The notes under the pieces: generated by a model
Databases searched by the model: none
What the model was told of the DNA's origin: nothing
The model's input: the letters and a program-made list of their open reading frames with translations, nothing else
Made by a program: the position numbers and the translations under genes
Part shown: in pieces, positions 49,301 to 60,141 of the stretch
Position numbering within the stretch: the first letter of the stretch is position 1
Layout: every line of letters starts with the position of its first letter
NCBI GenBank assembly: GCA_949358305.1
Contig: OX442318.1
Span: forward strand, 606,501 to 670,500
Direction of reading: 5' to 3'
DNA from: Strigamia acuminata
Taxonomy: Eukaryota > Arthropoda > Chilopoda > Geophilomorpha > Linotaeniidae
DNA length: 64,000 nucleotides

Positions 49301-50738
49301 CGAGGAAAAAATCGCCAAGTGCGTGCACAAAAACGAGGGAAAATAAGAAAAAAAATGAAATGAAAAGTTGGAACGAATTTCAGAGAGTTTTCGACGCTTC
49401 ACGAACAAGTGGCGATGGCGATCCAACGGCACTGCAAAGACGCCGCGTCTTGCGGCTCCATCTCGCTCGAATTGGATTCGGTGACCGCCGGCAGCCAAGT
49501 TCCGGACGAAGCGCTCTACCAACGCTGCTTGAAACAGCTGCAATTCCAAAACGACACTTTCCAAAGTAGAATCGCGATGAATTAATTGTACTTTGCGAAT
49601 GTCTAATGTTTGAATTTCTTTGCAGTGAGCGGCGGTTTCGCTCATTTGTACGCCCGTGCCTTTACAAACGCCAGCGCGCCCACTTGCGCCCGCATCTTTC
49701 GCATCGCTCAAGAGCTCTCTTCGCTCTCCTCCTCGCTGCCTCTCAATCTCTCCTCGTCCATTTTTGTTCGCGCCGTAAGTTAAATTGCAATTCGCTAGAA
49801 ATTTCTGTTACAATTGTTTGGATTATTTCAGGACGAAGATAAGTGCACGCTGTTGCGGGTCATGATCATCGGACCCGAGGACACCCCGTACGCCGGCGGG
49901 TGTTTCTTGTTCGATATCTTTTTTCCCGACAGGTATCCGACCGTGGCCCCGATGGTCCAGTTGAGGACCACGGGCAAAGGCACCGTCCGCTTCAATCCCA
50001 ATTTGTACAGGTATGAGGCAACAATTGCGTTTTTACATTTTGATTTGATTTGATTTTGATTTTGATTTTGCGCAGTTGTGGAAAGGTTTGTTTGTCGCTT
50101 TTGGGAACGTGGGTCGGCCAAGAAGGCGAACGGTGGAACAGCGAAACTTCCACCATTTTGCAGGTGATTGATTGAGAGAGAAGTTTTTGTTTATTTTACG
50201 ATTTGTTTTCATTTTGCTCGAATTATTCATTTTTTGCGTAGGTTTTGGTTTCGATCCAGTCATTGATTCTAGTCGCAGAACCGTACTTTAACGAACCGGG
50301 TTACGAATCGAAAATCGGAACCGAACTGGGCAAAAAACTAAGCGACGGATACAACGAAGGTAGAAAAGAAAGTGAAGTCATTTCCTGAAAATTCCTACAA
50401 AAATTTCTCTGATAATTGGCAGACGTGCGAATAAACAACATCAAATGGGCGATGGTCGACCAACTGAACAATCCGTGTCCGGGATTTGAGGACGTGATTC
50501 GCTTACATTTTTTCATCAAAAAGAAAAGGATTTTACAAGTAATTAATTGTGTGACGATTAATCGCAGCTTATTTATTGTGTGTGTTAGGACGTGAACAGG
50601 TGGTTGGAGGAGAGCAAATCGTCGCGGCTTCGGCAAGCGGCCGAATCGCTGGAGAAGGAATTGTGCAAGCTGCAGTCGAGGCCCGATCTGCAGGAGAAAG
50701 TGCAGCTGCACGACGACCGAGAGGCGATCAAGCTATGA
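46337..50738 (+). CDS. BIRC6-like E2 ubiquitin-conjugating enzyme lacking BIR domain
   Basis: Predicted cytosolic ubiquitin-conjugating enzyme of about 960 residues, built from about 22 short exons. Residues 1-105 look like an RWD-type domain ([21 protein letters not shown]). A Glu-rich linker follows. Residues about 230-335 resemble the UBC fold of UBE2Q ([20 protein letters not shown]), but the usual CMELL catalytic position reads SMELL, so this E2 domain should be inactive. From about 390 the sequence follows the BIRC6/BRUCE C-terminus: GTGYGSGCT, a SALIPFLES...[13 protein letters not shown] helical block, [17 protein letters not shown], then the UBC domain (about 745-880) with [20 protein letters not shown], the active-site Cys in [11 protein letters not shown], and [20 protein letters not shown]. 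No BIR repeat or WD region is present. A poly(A) signal is at 50875-50880. It is possibly equivalent to the small BIRC6-like E2s of other invertebrates. Confidence 0.85.
48785..48952. repeat. Intronic minisatellite (BIRC6-like gene)
   Basis: About eight units of gcaatttttaacgtaacaaaa, period 21, inside one short intron. Confidence 0.9.
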
Positions 50739-51140
50739 CATCATTCATTGTTCTGAGCATGTCGATCGAGTTTTGCTTAACGAATTGTTGTTAATTTCAT
50801 TTTTTTAAACAAATTTTTTGTATTGCGAGCTTGCAGGATGTAAACATTGATCATTAATGTCGAGTCGAATATCAAATAAAGAGATTCTATTTAAAAAGTT
50901 CCACTTTTATTTCCATCCTTCGTTCAAATCCCGCTCACTTCGAGAATAGCTGTCATTTGTTACCACCTTTGTGTCAGGTGTTAACTCGAAGGAGGACGAT
51001 GCCGGAGTTGAAGCTTATGGGTCGGCATGGCAACAAATCTAATTTTTATACGAGTTGCAATAAAATGACGTATTTTAAAAGTTCGTGGGAAAAATCCGAG
51101 ATGGCGTCCTTTTTATACATTAAATCGTAATTAAAACTTC
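50739..51140. promoter_or_regulatory. Intergenic with X-box
   Basis: 3' UTR of the BIRC6-like gene to about 50900 (aataaa at 50875-50880), then the 5' flank of the next gene. An RFX X-box-like GTCGGCATGGCAAC lies at 51021-51034, 107 bases before that gene's proposed start. Confidence 0.5.
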
Positions 51141-51817
51141 ATGTATTTCTTGTCTGGTCTTTTGCGAATCGTTTGTATGGCGTGCGCGGTCTGCCGTCAG
51201 AGTGATGACGTTTTAGTCAACTCGCTCCGTGATTGGCTAATTGCGTATCCACATACCCCTGGTGTAAAACTTTGGTATTTCGTGCCTATTTTTCGAAAGA
51301 ATCCGTTCCAAAATTTTTACCTTGAATTTTACCCAGTCGAGTTATTTATTGCTTTACGCTTTAACAAGCGCAATCACCTATTATAAATTTGGGGATGTGT
51401 ATTATGTCATATTTTGTGTCCTGGGAGCCATAGTCCTTGCGCCACCGCGTAACATACGCGAGGTAAAAGTTTTATATTTATCATTTATTTATTTATTTAT
51501 TTTTTATTTTATTTATACACTATTAAAGAGAGCAAGAAGAGAATGGTGATTTTCAACAAAATTGTCAGATGTCTGCTGTCAAAGGAAGACACAAGTATAG
51601 CGCCCTAGACAATGAAAGACTCATCTACTTTGTGTCTTCTGTTAACCGTCTGCGAACCCAGAGAGAATGGGACAACTTTGCCAGAAAATACGTACAGGAG
51701 GGCCCGGTATATTTTTACTGGTTAATCGTTGGCTGCTTGATTGGTATTGGATCCATAATCTTGGTTATTTTACACAAGATGCACGTCTTTCGTTCAATTA
51801 CCGTGACGTTAGAATGA
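51141..51817 (+). CDS. Small multi-pass membrane protein, family not recognised
   Basis: Three exons join in frame, 51141-51263, 51337-51462 and 51569-51817, with clear acceptors (ttacccag, aattgtcag), giving 165 residues. Visible features are a hydrophobic pair YLLLYALTSAITYY and VYYVIFCVLGAIVLAPP, a charged loop (REMSAVKGRHKYSALDNERL, then RTQREWDNFARKY), and a third membrane segment YWLIVGCLIGIGSIILVIL near the C-terminus. The N-terminal exon has alternative starts at 51141 and 51177 (MACAVCRQS). A poly(A) signal is at 51846-51851. The upstream X-box raises the possibility of a cilium-related gene, but that is inference; I cannot name the family. The first exon is the least certain part. 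Confidence 0.6.
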
Positions 51818-52621
51818 ATTTAATTTTTCAAAACTGTAAGATGTGAATAAAATTAACACCATTGATGATTCAGTTTCCAGCGGTGTTTCTTCCACAAGTG
51901 GAACAATCCAATAATCCCTGGCACAACACAGTATCAACGAAAAAGCACTAAATTCGATGAAAAGCACGTTAAAATTCCTCGTGAAGCGCACAGGCATATG
52001 GCGCAAAAACGACGAAAATCAGCCCGAAAAACGTGGAAATAATCGTGAAAAGTACTCACAGTCTATCTAAACATCGATCCAACACTGCTGGCGGTCATAA
52101 AGACTCGCAGGCACCGCAAATAAATCGAAAATCATCTAAATAAATCGGGCAAACAGTGGGACGAAGATGCGGGCGGCCATCTTGGACTGAAGCGAGTAGG
52201 TGATAATAAACGAGTGGCAAGGTCCCGGACGAAATTCGACGGGAAAAACGATGAAACTGCTTAGAAAACGCAGTAAAAAAGAACTCACAGTGATGGAATG
52301 CACTCTAATCCTCTGCTACCATGTTGAAAATTTGGATTGGTGAATAAATTCAACATCAGATGTGATAAAAAGAACAGAGTATTTAATATTCCCATGCAAG
52401 CATGGAGAAAAACAACAAGAAGAGAGAACATAAGTAACAACAACAGTTGCTAAGCAGTTAGAAAACAACTCCAACTACGGTAATTCAATTGATACATCAA
52501 TGCTTACATAATAATAAACCATACAATCATAAATAATTACATAATTAAACAAATTAAACATGCATAACATCAATTATCAATTGCATATCGCAAATCTCGG
52601 AGAACAAAGGCCAACAACTTC

Positions 52622-52735
52622 GGCTAAGCGCACCATGACGTGGGCTAAGCACACTATGACTTTGACTAACTCGTAAGCGCATCATGGAATAGACTAAGCG
52701 CACCATCGCTTTGGCTAAGCGCACCATGACTTGGG
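52622..52735. repeat. 21-base degenerate tandem repeat
   Basis: Five units of ctaagcgcaccatgactttgg, with indels in the middle copy. Confidence 0.85.
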
Positions 52736-52758
52736 TTCGTTAAATGCTTAAATTAATG

Positions 52759-52890
52759 TTTTTTTTTTTTTGAGGAAAAATGAAATATAATATGAAATAA
52801 GAATCGACGGATTCGATCTCGCACACCAGCCGGAGGAGACAGACAACAAACCATCGACCTGTCCTGTCTCATACATGAATGACTGTTTAG
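52759..52890 (-). mobile_element. Possible tRNA-derived SINE remnant
   Basis: On the minus strand a GATCGAATCC motif fits the Pol III B-box (GWTCRANNC), preceded by a GGTTTGTTGTCTG stretch that only loosely fits an A-box. The segment ends in a 13-base A run. Short and degraded, and no target duplication was identified. Confidence 0.3.
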
Positions 52891-53234
52891 TGAATTGTGT
52901 CAAGTGTTTGACATGTATACCTAGGCTTACAATAAATATGAATAAATATATTACGTTTGACATGCAGGAAGAAAGTTTAATCTTTTTTATTACAGAATAT
53001 TTGAGAATAGAATTTTGTAACACTTCCTACAGATGTAGTTTTATTTTAACATCAGGTGCCAAAAAATTAAAGGGGTTAATTTTTTATCACTAGGTGGAAT
53101 ACCGGTACCAACCAAAAAGAAATATAGTATTTTGAAGCGAAAAAGAAATTGCAATTATGCAATTCACTCTAAAATAAACATCAAACAAGAAAATAAAAAG
53201 AAATCTCATAATAAATGCGCTTTATTTACAATAA

Positions 53235-53357
53235 CAACTTTCCACGTTTTTGCACACGTTTTTGCAAACATTTTGCACACATTTTGCCATGTGTTTGCAC
53301 ATATTTTGCCAAATTTTTGCAAACATTTTATCACGTTTTTACACACCTTTTGCCATT
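53235..53357. repeat. Minisatellite (CACATTTTGC)
   Basis: About six loosely conserved units of ttttgcacacattttgccatg type. Confidence 0.8.
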
Positions 53358-53824
53358 TCTGCAGTCGGAATTTGCTCAAGTTGCACCGTTGTCCAGATAT
53401 AAGCCGAAAAGTGGGTTTTTGACACCAGGCTGAAGTTGGCACCACATTCACATTCACCCAAACTACAGATAGAACAAATTCCAATTTTTTTTACCACGGA
53501 TTTCAATGGTTTTTACACAAAAAGATAGAGGATTTTCTCCTAAACAAACCGTGAACAGCACAAGTCTCTACTCCTCTTAGTTTTCGAGCAGCAAGCATTC
53601 GGGTTCCCCAAGAGAAATCCCCAAGGGTCCCCCAAGAAAAATCTCTACCGTATTACCCCGCTTATTGCCGCATGTCGGTATAGCGCGTCGATACAAGAAA
53701 ACAAACACGAAAAAATTATCAAATATATATTTTAATTCATGCTGAACTTCAACACACATTCCCCATACAAAAGAAATCATAAATAAATCGTCATTTTATA
53801 CACCAAATTACAAACAATAAATCC

Positions 53825-56800
53825 TCAACACATCTTGTCGTCGTCCAGCATCGAAACACTGATCTCGGGCCCCAAGTGCTGCAGCCCCTCTTCCACGCCG
53901 GTCGGCGCCAAAATAAACTGCTGCCCGGGCGCCATTGGTGACCCGAACGGCAAAACGACCGGCACCGACTGCGGACACTTGCGGGCACTCGGCGACGCCG
54001 GAATCACGCTGAACGACTGCGACAGCGGCGAAATGCGATAAATGTGAATGACTTGCGTCGCCGAGTCAGTTTTGGGCGACGGCACGAACACCAGACTCGC
54101 GCCTGCACCGTGCCCGAGGTCCAACTTGGGCGACTGACAGATGGCGATCGCCGGCGACGACACGCGTTTGTTGCTGCGCGAATTCGACACGGTGAAAATG
54201 TTCGGCTTCTTCGGCTGTCGGCCCGACCGGGTGGGTTTGTTCGACGTCCACTCGACGTCGTCGGCGTCCGTGTCGGCCTCCTCGTCGCTTTCGATCGGGG
54301 GGTCGGCCACTTCGTTCTCGTCCATTTCGTTGACGATTTGTTCGCTCGATTCGTCTTCCGATTCGTCGTCGCTGATGAAAACGCATTTTCCTGTCGAGAA
54401 ATTCGGTTTAGTTTGTCTTTTTTGGGTTTTTTTTGGTTGTTTTTGTACTTTTGCGCCCTCTAGTGGCGGAGGTTTTGCCTCTTCCACGACCACGGGACCC
54501 GCCGCGGCCTCTGCCTCGCCCCCTGCCTCGTCCGCGGTTGCCTTTCGATTTTTTCTGGACGGGTTCGTCGTCGTTTTCTTCGTCCTCGATCAGTTTTTCG
54601 AGCACGCGCGAATCGAATTGCTGAGGTTCGTCTAGAAAATTTTTAATTATTAAATATTTTTTTGTTTTATGTTTGGTTACTCGGAGGTGGAACGAGGCTT
54701 TTTAAATTTTTGTGCTAAAATCAACGTAAACGAGCACCAAAATGCCAAAAGTAGAATTTTCAGGTCGTTTTAGACACTAAATATGCATTTTTAGGTCGTT
54801 TTAGACACTAAATATGCATTTTCAAGTCGTTTTAGACACTAAATATACATTTTCAGGTCGTTTTAGACACTAAATATGCATTTTCAGGTCGTTTTAGACA
54901 CTAAATATGCATTTGTAGGTCGTTTTAGACACTAAATATGCATTTTCAAGTCGATTTAACACTAAATATGCATTTTCAAGTCGCTTTAGACACTAAATAT
55001 GCATTTTTAGGTGCAAAGATTGACGAATTTAGACCTCAAATACATTTCATGAGCAAAGATATACTTTTAAGCAAAAGATTGAATTTTTTTTAAATTAAAA
55101 AACTCGAAAACCGCTGTTGTAAAGCCAAAAAAATAAAATAATAATTAGCACAGGTGTTTCAATCGTTCCACCATTATCCACCACTCTAATTACTTATAGC
55201 TTTGTCAACTAATTCCTTATTTAATTTGTCTTCCCGGTTGAATTTGAGCTAAAAATAGAAAATAAATCAAACAAAACGAAATAAAAAATACAACTTTAAA
55301 CCAAAAAACCTTTAATTCATGTCGGGTGCGTTTAGGAAAAAATTTCGCCATCATGGAAAAATCCGTCCCAACTCTGTTGAGCACTTTATAGAATTTCTTC
55401 GTCTCTATTACAAAAAAGCAAAAAAAAAAATTAAATTTTAGACATTTCAAAATATGAAATTAAAAAATAAGTTCACCTTCGGCATCCCAAAACTTCCCAT
55501 TTCTTGGTTTCCGGAAGCTCATGTAAGTGGAAGTAGAACCGCTTTCGTACACCACCGGACTCGAGCTCAACCCTTTTTTTGCCGCTGTCGTCTCGATTAC
55601 CAAACTAAACATCGAAAACAAAAATTTATTTCTCTAAATTCAACACCGAAATAACACAAATTTGTCATTTTCCACTAAACCCAACACCAAAATAACACAA
55701 ATTTGTGTTCTTTTAGTAAATTTTACATCAAAATAACACAAATTTGTGTTCTTTTAGTAAATTTTACATCAAAATAACACAAATTTGTGTTTTTTCAGTA
55801 AATTTTACATCAAAATAACAATTAATCGAATGATTTAACCTCTGTTCATCCACAATAATGCTTCCATCAGCCGCCAACTTCACTTGAGGCACCGGCATTG
55901 CGTTACTATCTTCATCGTCATCATTGCCATCATCGATTTCATCCCCGTCTCCATCTCTGCTTCCGTCGCGGTTCAAACCGCTAGAACAAAAAAAATGCAT
56001 TCACAATAAATATAAAATCAACTCCAAACTCAAATCCAACGTACAGTGTGTCAACAATAGTGCTAACTTGCTTCTGCACCTCTTCATCGTGATCGCTGCA
56101 AACAAAAAACAACAAAAAATCAACAAAACAATCGAGAAAAAATCCAAGAAAAAAAATCCACAAAAAGCAGCAAATGTGGAGTCGTAAACGACAACTCACG
56201 TCATTGGATTCGACGTTGGATTCCAATAAATCAAATCAAACATCGTCATCCGACTTCTTTCAGGAGGTGCATTTGCTCTTGCATTAAAGTGACGTCTCGG
56301 GCCCGCTTTCCTCTCACTCAAACACGATTTCCTCGCCACGCTCTTCGTCCCTTTCACCACAACCGTCTCCTTCTCCGGCGCACTTTCCGCACGACTCTCC
56401 ACAACCCCCACTTCACTCGCGTCCCCAATTCGACCCGCAGTCTCGTGAAAATCGACCGGTTCGGGTGGAAAATCGGACGAAGTGACCAACCGCAGCACGG
56501 GAGCTCTTTTTTCTCTCGGCTCCTCGTCCGCCGGACCGCTTTTCGGCGTGTACCGCCGACACGCGCCCAAATTAGGTCGAATTCTCGTGAACCGCGACCG
56601 AGCTTTCGTCGGCGACGATTTCTCCGATTTCTCCGATTTGTCCACCGAACCGCTTTCAATCACATTCAAATCGTTTTCAATTAACGGCGACTTCAGCCCC
56701 TTGTTGGGCGACTCGACGACGCTGTCGTTCGTGTCCACAACCGCTTCTTTTTGCGTGAAATCGTCCGTCGTTTCGTTTTGCGCGTGCGTGTCGTTTTTGA

Positions 56801-56888
56801 CAGGCGCATTTTCCTCCGCTTTGGACGAATTCCCAGCTCGCGCCGTCAAATTCGGCGCAAAACGAATGCGCGACCTTCGTGCCGCCAT
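53825..56888 (-). CDS. BDP1: TFIIIB subunit BDP1 (B'')
   Basis: BDP1, with TBP and BRF1/BRF2, forms TFIIIB and recruits RNA polymerase III at tRNA, 5S and U6 genes. The start MAARRSRIRFAPNL is at 56888, just after an acceptor (ttttctag), so the 5' UTR is spliced. The first coding exon (56200-56888) ends PPERSRMTMFDLIYW...NPMT, a BDP1 signature. Later exons give VPQVKLAADGSIIVDE and an extended SANT domain (SFRKPRNGKFWDAEETKKFY, VGTDFSMMAKFFPKRTRHE, FNREDKLNKELVDKAI). A long Arg-Gly tract (RGRGRGRGRGG) follows, then a 66-base intron and an acidic Ser-rich tail ending at 53825. Total is roughly 600 residues, far shorter than human BDP1 (about 2600) but like other invertebrates. Introns hold two minisatellites. 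It is divergent from the FPP synthase gene. Confidence 0.93.
54725..55030. repeat. BDP1 intronic minisatellite, 31-base unit
   Basis: About nine units of cgttttagacactaaatatg followed by catttttaggt. Confidence 0.95.
55640..55820. repeat. BDP1 intronic minisatellite, about 41-base unit
   Basis: Four units of acatcaaaataacacaaatt then tgtgttcttttagtaaatttt. The sequence is unrelated to the other BDP1 intron array. Confidence 0.9.
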
Positions 56889-57467
56889 CCCCAACCTAGA
56901 AAACCACACGATATTTCATTAAATTCGATCCAAAAACTCTGAAAACACGTTTTACCTTCAACGGGAATGTCACAAGCAGTGTTGTCGTTTAAAAACCAAT
57001 TTCCAGTACTGATGCAATGAATCAAAAACGTAGACTAACGCTCACTAATCGGATGGAAAAGGTGAAACCTAGTGTCGGAAATCAGAAACTCTGACTCTGA
57101 CCGGATTGATCGAAGATTGCGACCGATCCAGTTGCGGCATGACGTCATTTCGCCTTAATCACAAATTTGAGCGTGTTTGAATGAGATTTATATCATCATT
57201 TCATCTAAATCACCTCCTCTTATACTACGAATTATCTTCCCGCCGCTTCTTCGCACGCAACCGCGCCTTCCTATCGGGATTTCCAACTCGCACTCACCGA
57301 CTGCCATCGGTAGAGCGCAAACGCCGCTCCAACCAACAACTTGTCGCCTCACACGCGTGAGTCATCGCCGCACTTTGAAACGACCCAAACTACGACCCAA
57401 CAACTGATAAATCTCTTTCATTTCCACTAGCAACAGCCGTCGCCGACTCTCCTTCGATTATTACTTG
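56889..57467. promoter_or_regulatory. BDP1-FPPS divergent promoter region
   Basis: About 580 bases between starts. The FPPS coding exon is preceded by an acceptor (ttccactag at 57422-57430), so its non-coding first exon lies here. No other gene seen. Confidence 0.5.
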
Positions 57468-58948
57468 ATGACATTTCACATGAACGAAATGGAATTGAAA
57501 GAATTCGACGCAGTTTACCCGGACATCGTCAAGAGTCTGACGAACGAGTTACTGAAGCCCGAATGCGAAATCAAATCGGCCATTTCGAGACTGAAACAAG
57601 TGACGAAAAAATACAGAAAAATTGGAATTTAATTCTTATTTTGTGTTTTATTTAGGTGGTCGATTATAACGTGCCGTTCGGCAAGAAAACGAGGGGATTG
57701 TTCGTGGTTAAAGCGTTTAAACACATGTGCGGCGCCGATAACATCGACGAAGAGAATGTTTATTTAGCCCAGGTGTTGGGATGGTGTGTTGAATTGGTAC
57801 AACCGACGCTACGAGTTAATTAAAACGTGTTTAATCTGTTTCATTTGTGTTTAATCTAAGATGCAAGCGTTTTTCCTCGTTTCCGACGACCTGATGGACC
57901 AATCCAAGACGCGCAGAGGTCAATTGTGTTGGTATAAAAGGGTAAAAAGGCGGACAAAATGTCAAATTTTGGTTTAAGTTGATTGGTTTTTGTGTTTTTC
58001 TAGGACGGAGTGGGTTTAATCGCGATCAACGACGCTTTTTCGCTCGAAGCCGGCCTCTATTTCTTGCTCAAAAAATATTTTCAGAATAAATCGTATTACA
58101 TTAACATTATTGAATTATTCCACGAGGTCATTTGCGATTGTTTCTTCTTTTTTGAGGAAGAAATTTAATTACTTTTTTTTAAAAAATTTCAGACGACTTT
58201 CCAGACTACGATGGGACAGTCGCTCGATTTGTTGACGTCGTCGACAACGGGGAAATTAGAATTTGAGAAATTCACGGTGGAAACGTACAACGCAATAGTG
58301 AAATATAAGACCGCTTATTATTCGTTCTATTTACCCATCGCATTGGCGATGTGCATGGCGGGAATAACCGATCAACAGTTGCACAACAAAGCCAAAAACG
58401 TCCTCGTAGAGATGGGAAATTTGTTTCAAGTTCAAGTAAATTGAAAAATCGATTACAATCGGTGCCGGAAGTGGGGTTCGGGACCCCCAGGGACCAAATG
58501 GGCACCTGGAATTTATAAATTTTGTAAAAATTTATTTGGGGGGTCCTTGAACATCAATTTCCGGCACTGACTTGGCGAAAAATTAAATATTTAACACTCT
58601 CGCTTCTTCCAGGACGACTATATCGATTGTTTCGGCGACCCGGCGATCACGGGCAAAATCGGGACCGACATCGAAGACGGGAAATGCAGCTGGTTGATCG
58701 TGACCGCGTTCCAACTCGCCAGCCCCGACCAAATGGCGATTATTCAAGAAAACTACGGCAAAAGCGACCCGCAATGCATCGCCAACGTTAAAAGCGTGTA
58801 CGAGAAGCTGCAGATGCCCGTCGTGTACGAGAAGTACGAAGAGGAGCGATACAAACAAATCGTCAAACTCATCGACGAACTCGACTCCGATTTGCCCTCC
58901 AACATTTTCTGTGAACTAGCCAACGCTATATACAAGAGGAAACGATAA
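57468..58948 (+). CDS. FPPS: Farnesyl diphosphate synthase
   Basis: Condenses dimethylallyl diphosphate or geranyl diphosphate with isopentenyl diphosphate to make farnesyl diphosphate, the precursor of sterols, dolichol, prenyl groups and, in arthropods, juvenile or methyl-farnesoate hormones. Six coding exons give about 350 residues, the normal length. First Asp-rich motif [12 protein letters not shown], preceded by the Phe-Phe pair (QAFFLVS) that sets C15 chain length. GKKTRG is the substrate-binding Lys/Arg region, and [10 protein letters not shown] is present. The second Asp-rich motif is DDYIDCFGD, with [15 protein letters not shown] and the C-terminal IYKRKR. The start at 57468 (MTFHMNEME) is chosen as the first ATG after the acceptor at 57430; the frame is open upstream, so a longer, mitochondrial-targeted form is possible. 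It is convergent with UBE2T, 165 bases between stops. Confidence 0.96.
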
Positions 58949-59113
58949 ATTAAATTAAATTAAATTAAAACTAAAATTAAATTGAATCAAATGGTTTAAT
59001 TAACAAATAATGGATGTTAAAATTAATTGATTAATGAATTTATAAATAAATGAATAAATTATGCACGAATTAGTAAAGAAATAAAAATTAAACTCGCTAG
59101 TAGACGAATTAAC

Positions 59114-59903
59114 TCATTTCTTGCTGTTTGCGTGCTCCAAAGTGCTTTTAGTCGCATTGTTTTTGAACGTTTCGTAGTCTTTGAGGAATTCAGTGGCCTG
59201 GAAAACGAAAAATTTAAATCTTAGCTACGAATTGCGGACGGATTCAAAGTCTTACGATGTCGGCACGCAGGGGGTCGTGAGGATTCGGAAGCGACATGAG
59301 TAATTGGATCGATTTCAAAATGGACATGAGGTTTAAACTCGGTCTCCAACCTCCCTAAGCAAGAAAACGATTAAAATATTTGTTTTTTAATCATTTTTAA
59401 AGGTGTTAAACAAACTTGAGGTGGCATTTTGAGTAGATCCAGGCAAATTCTGCCCAAATGATCAATATTCGGATGATAAATTGTAGTTGTGAATTGAATA
59501 ACGGGCGGTACGAACGGATATCTGTGAAAAATTGAGAAAATTAAAAGAAAAAAATTCTGAAAAATACAAAATAATACTTGTTTGGTATTTTAATTTCCAG
59601 TTTGAACACGCCGTGTTCGTAGGGTGTTTGCGCGGGGCCTAAAACACCTGGAAATTTAATAAGTATTTAAAATTATTAAAATTATTTCAAATAAATGGAA
59701 ATTTTTGTTGGTTATTTTACTTGCTCCGAGTTGGGATAAATTATCATCGATCAACCAACAAGAAATGCCAGGCGGTGGATCCGTTTGCAGCATTTTGATC
59801 TCATTTTTAATCCTGCTTATTTGTTGAGGCGTCTAACCGTGAATAAACAGCAAAATACAACAAGGCACAACGAAACAAAAATAACCGTCAAACTTACCGC
59901 CAT
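59114..59903 (-). CDS. UBE2T: Ubiquitin-conjugating enzyme E2 T
   Basis: UBE2T is the E2 that, with FANCL, monoubiquitinates FANCD2-FANCI in interstrand-crosslink repair. Six exons from ATG at 59901-59903 (first exon only ATGGCG, donor gtaagt) to TGA at 59114 give about 158 residues. Key blocks are [44 protein letters not shown], and [21 protein letters not shown] with the catalytic Cys after [23 protein letters not shown] and [10 protein letters not shown] follow. The CW near the N-terminus and [13 protein letters not shown] distinguish UBE2T from other E2s. The C-terminal tail is shorter than human UBE2T (197). It shares a 238-base divergent promoter with CLPP. Confidence 0.95.
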
Positions 59904-60141
59904 TTTCTTGTGATAATCGAGCCCCGACTCCTAACGCCAATTCCTGTCACTGATATAAATTACAAAATTGAAAGACACAAGTAATCAAAAACCAAATTTT
60001 CAATAAATAAATCAATTTAAAAAATATGAAACGATATTATATCTAATTGTAATATCTGATTTCATTTTCAATCGTTTTATATTTAATGCACAACACTGCT
60101 GCCGCCACACCATCCATACCGGAACTAAAACGAATTGAAAA
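59904..60141. promoter_or_regulatory. UBE2T-CLPP bidirectional promoter
   Basis: Only 238 bases separate the two divergent start codons, so the core promoters must be shared or overlapping. AT-rich, with no obvious TATA box in either direction. Confidence 0.6.

Larger units (their letters stand above)
51852..53824. other. Repeat-rich intergenic region
   Basis: No gene supported. It contains short repeats of the form cgaaaatcagcccgaaaaacg and gaactcacagt (51950-52300), an inverted ATGTTGAA...TTCAACAT (52321-52357), a 21-base tandem repeat (52622-52735), a SINE-like segment with A-tail on the minus strand (about 52759-52890), and a cacattttgc array (53235-53357). Confidence 0.6.

Noticed and set aside
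51337-51620. SAYSvFN-domain (SAYSD1-like) identity for the small membrane protein
   Set aside because: Only a loose match of a hydrophobic FGxxYxV segment and an SAV stretch; the diagnostic SAYSVFN motif is absent.
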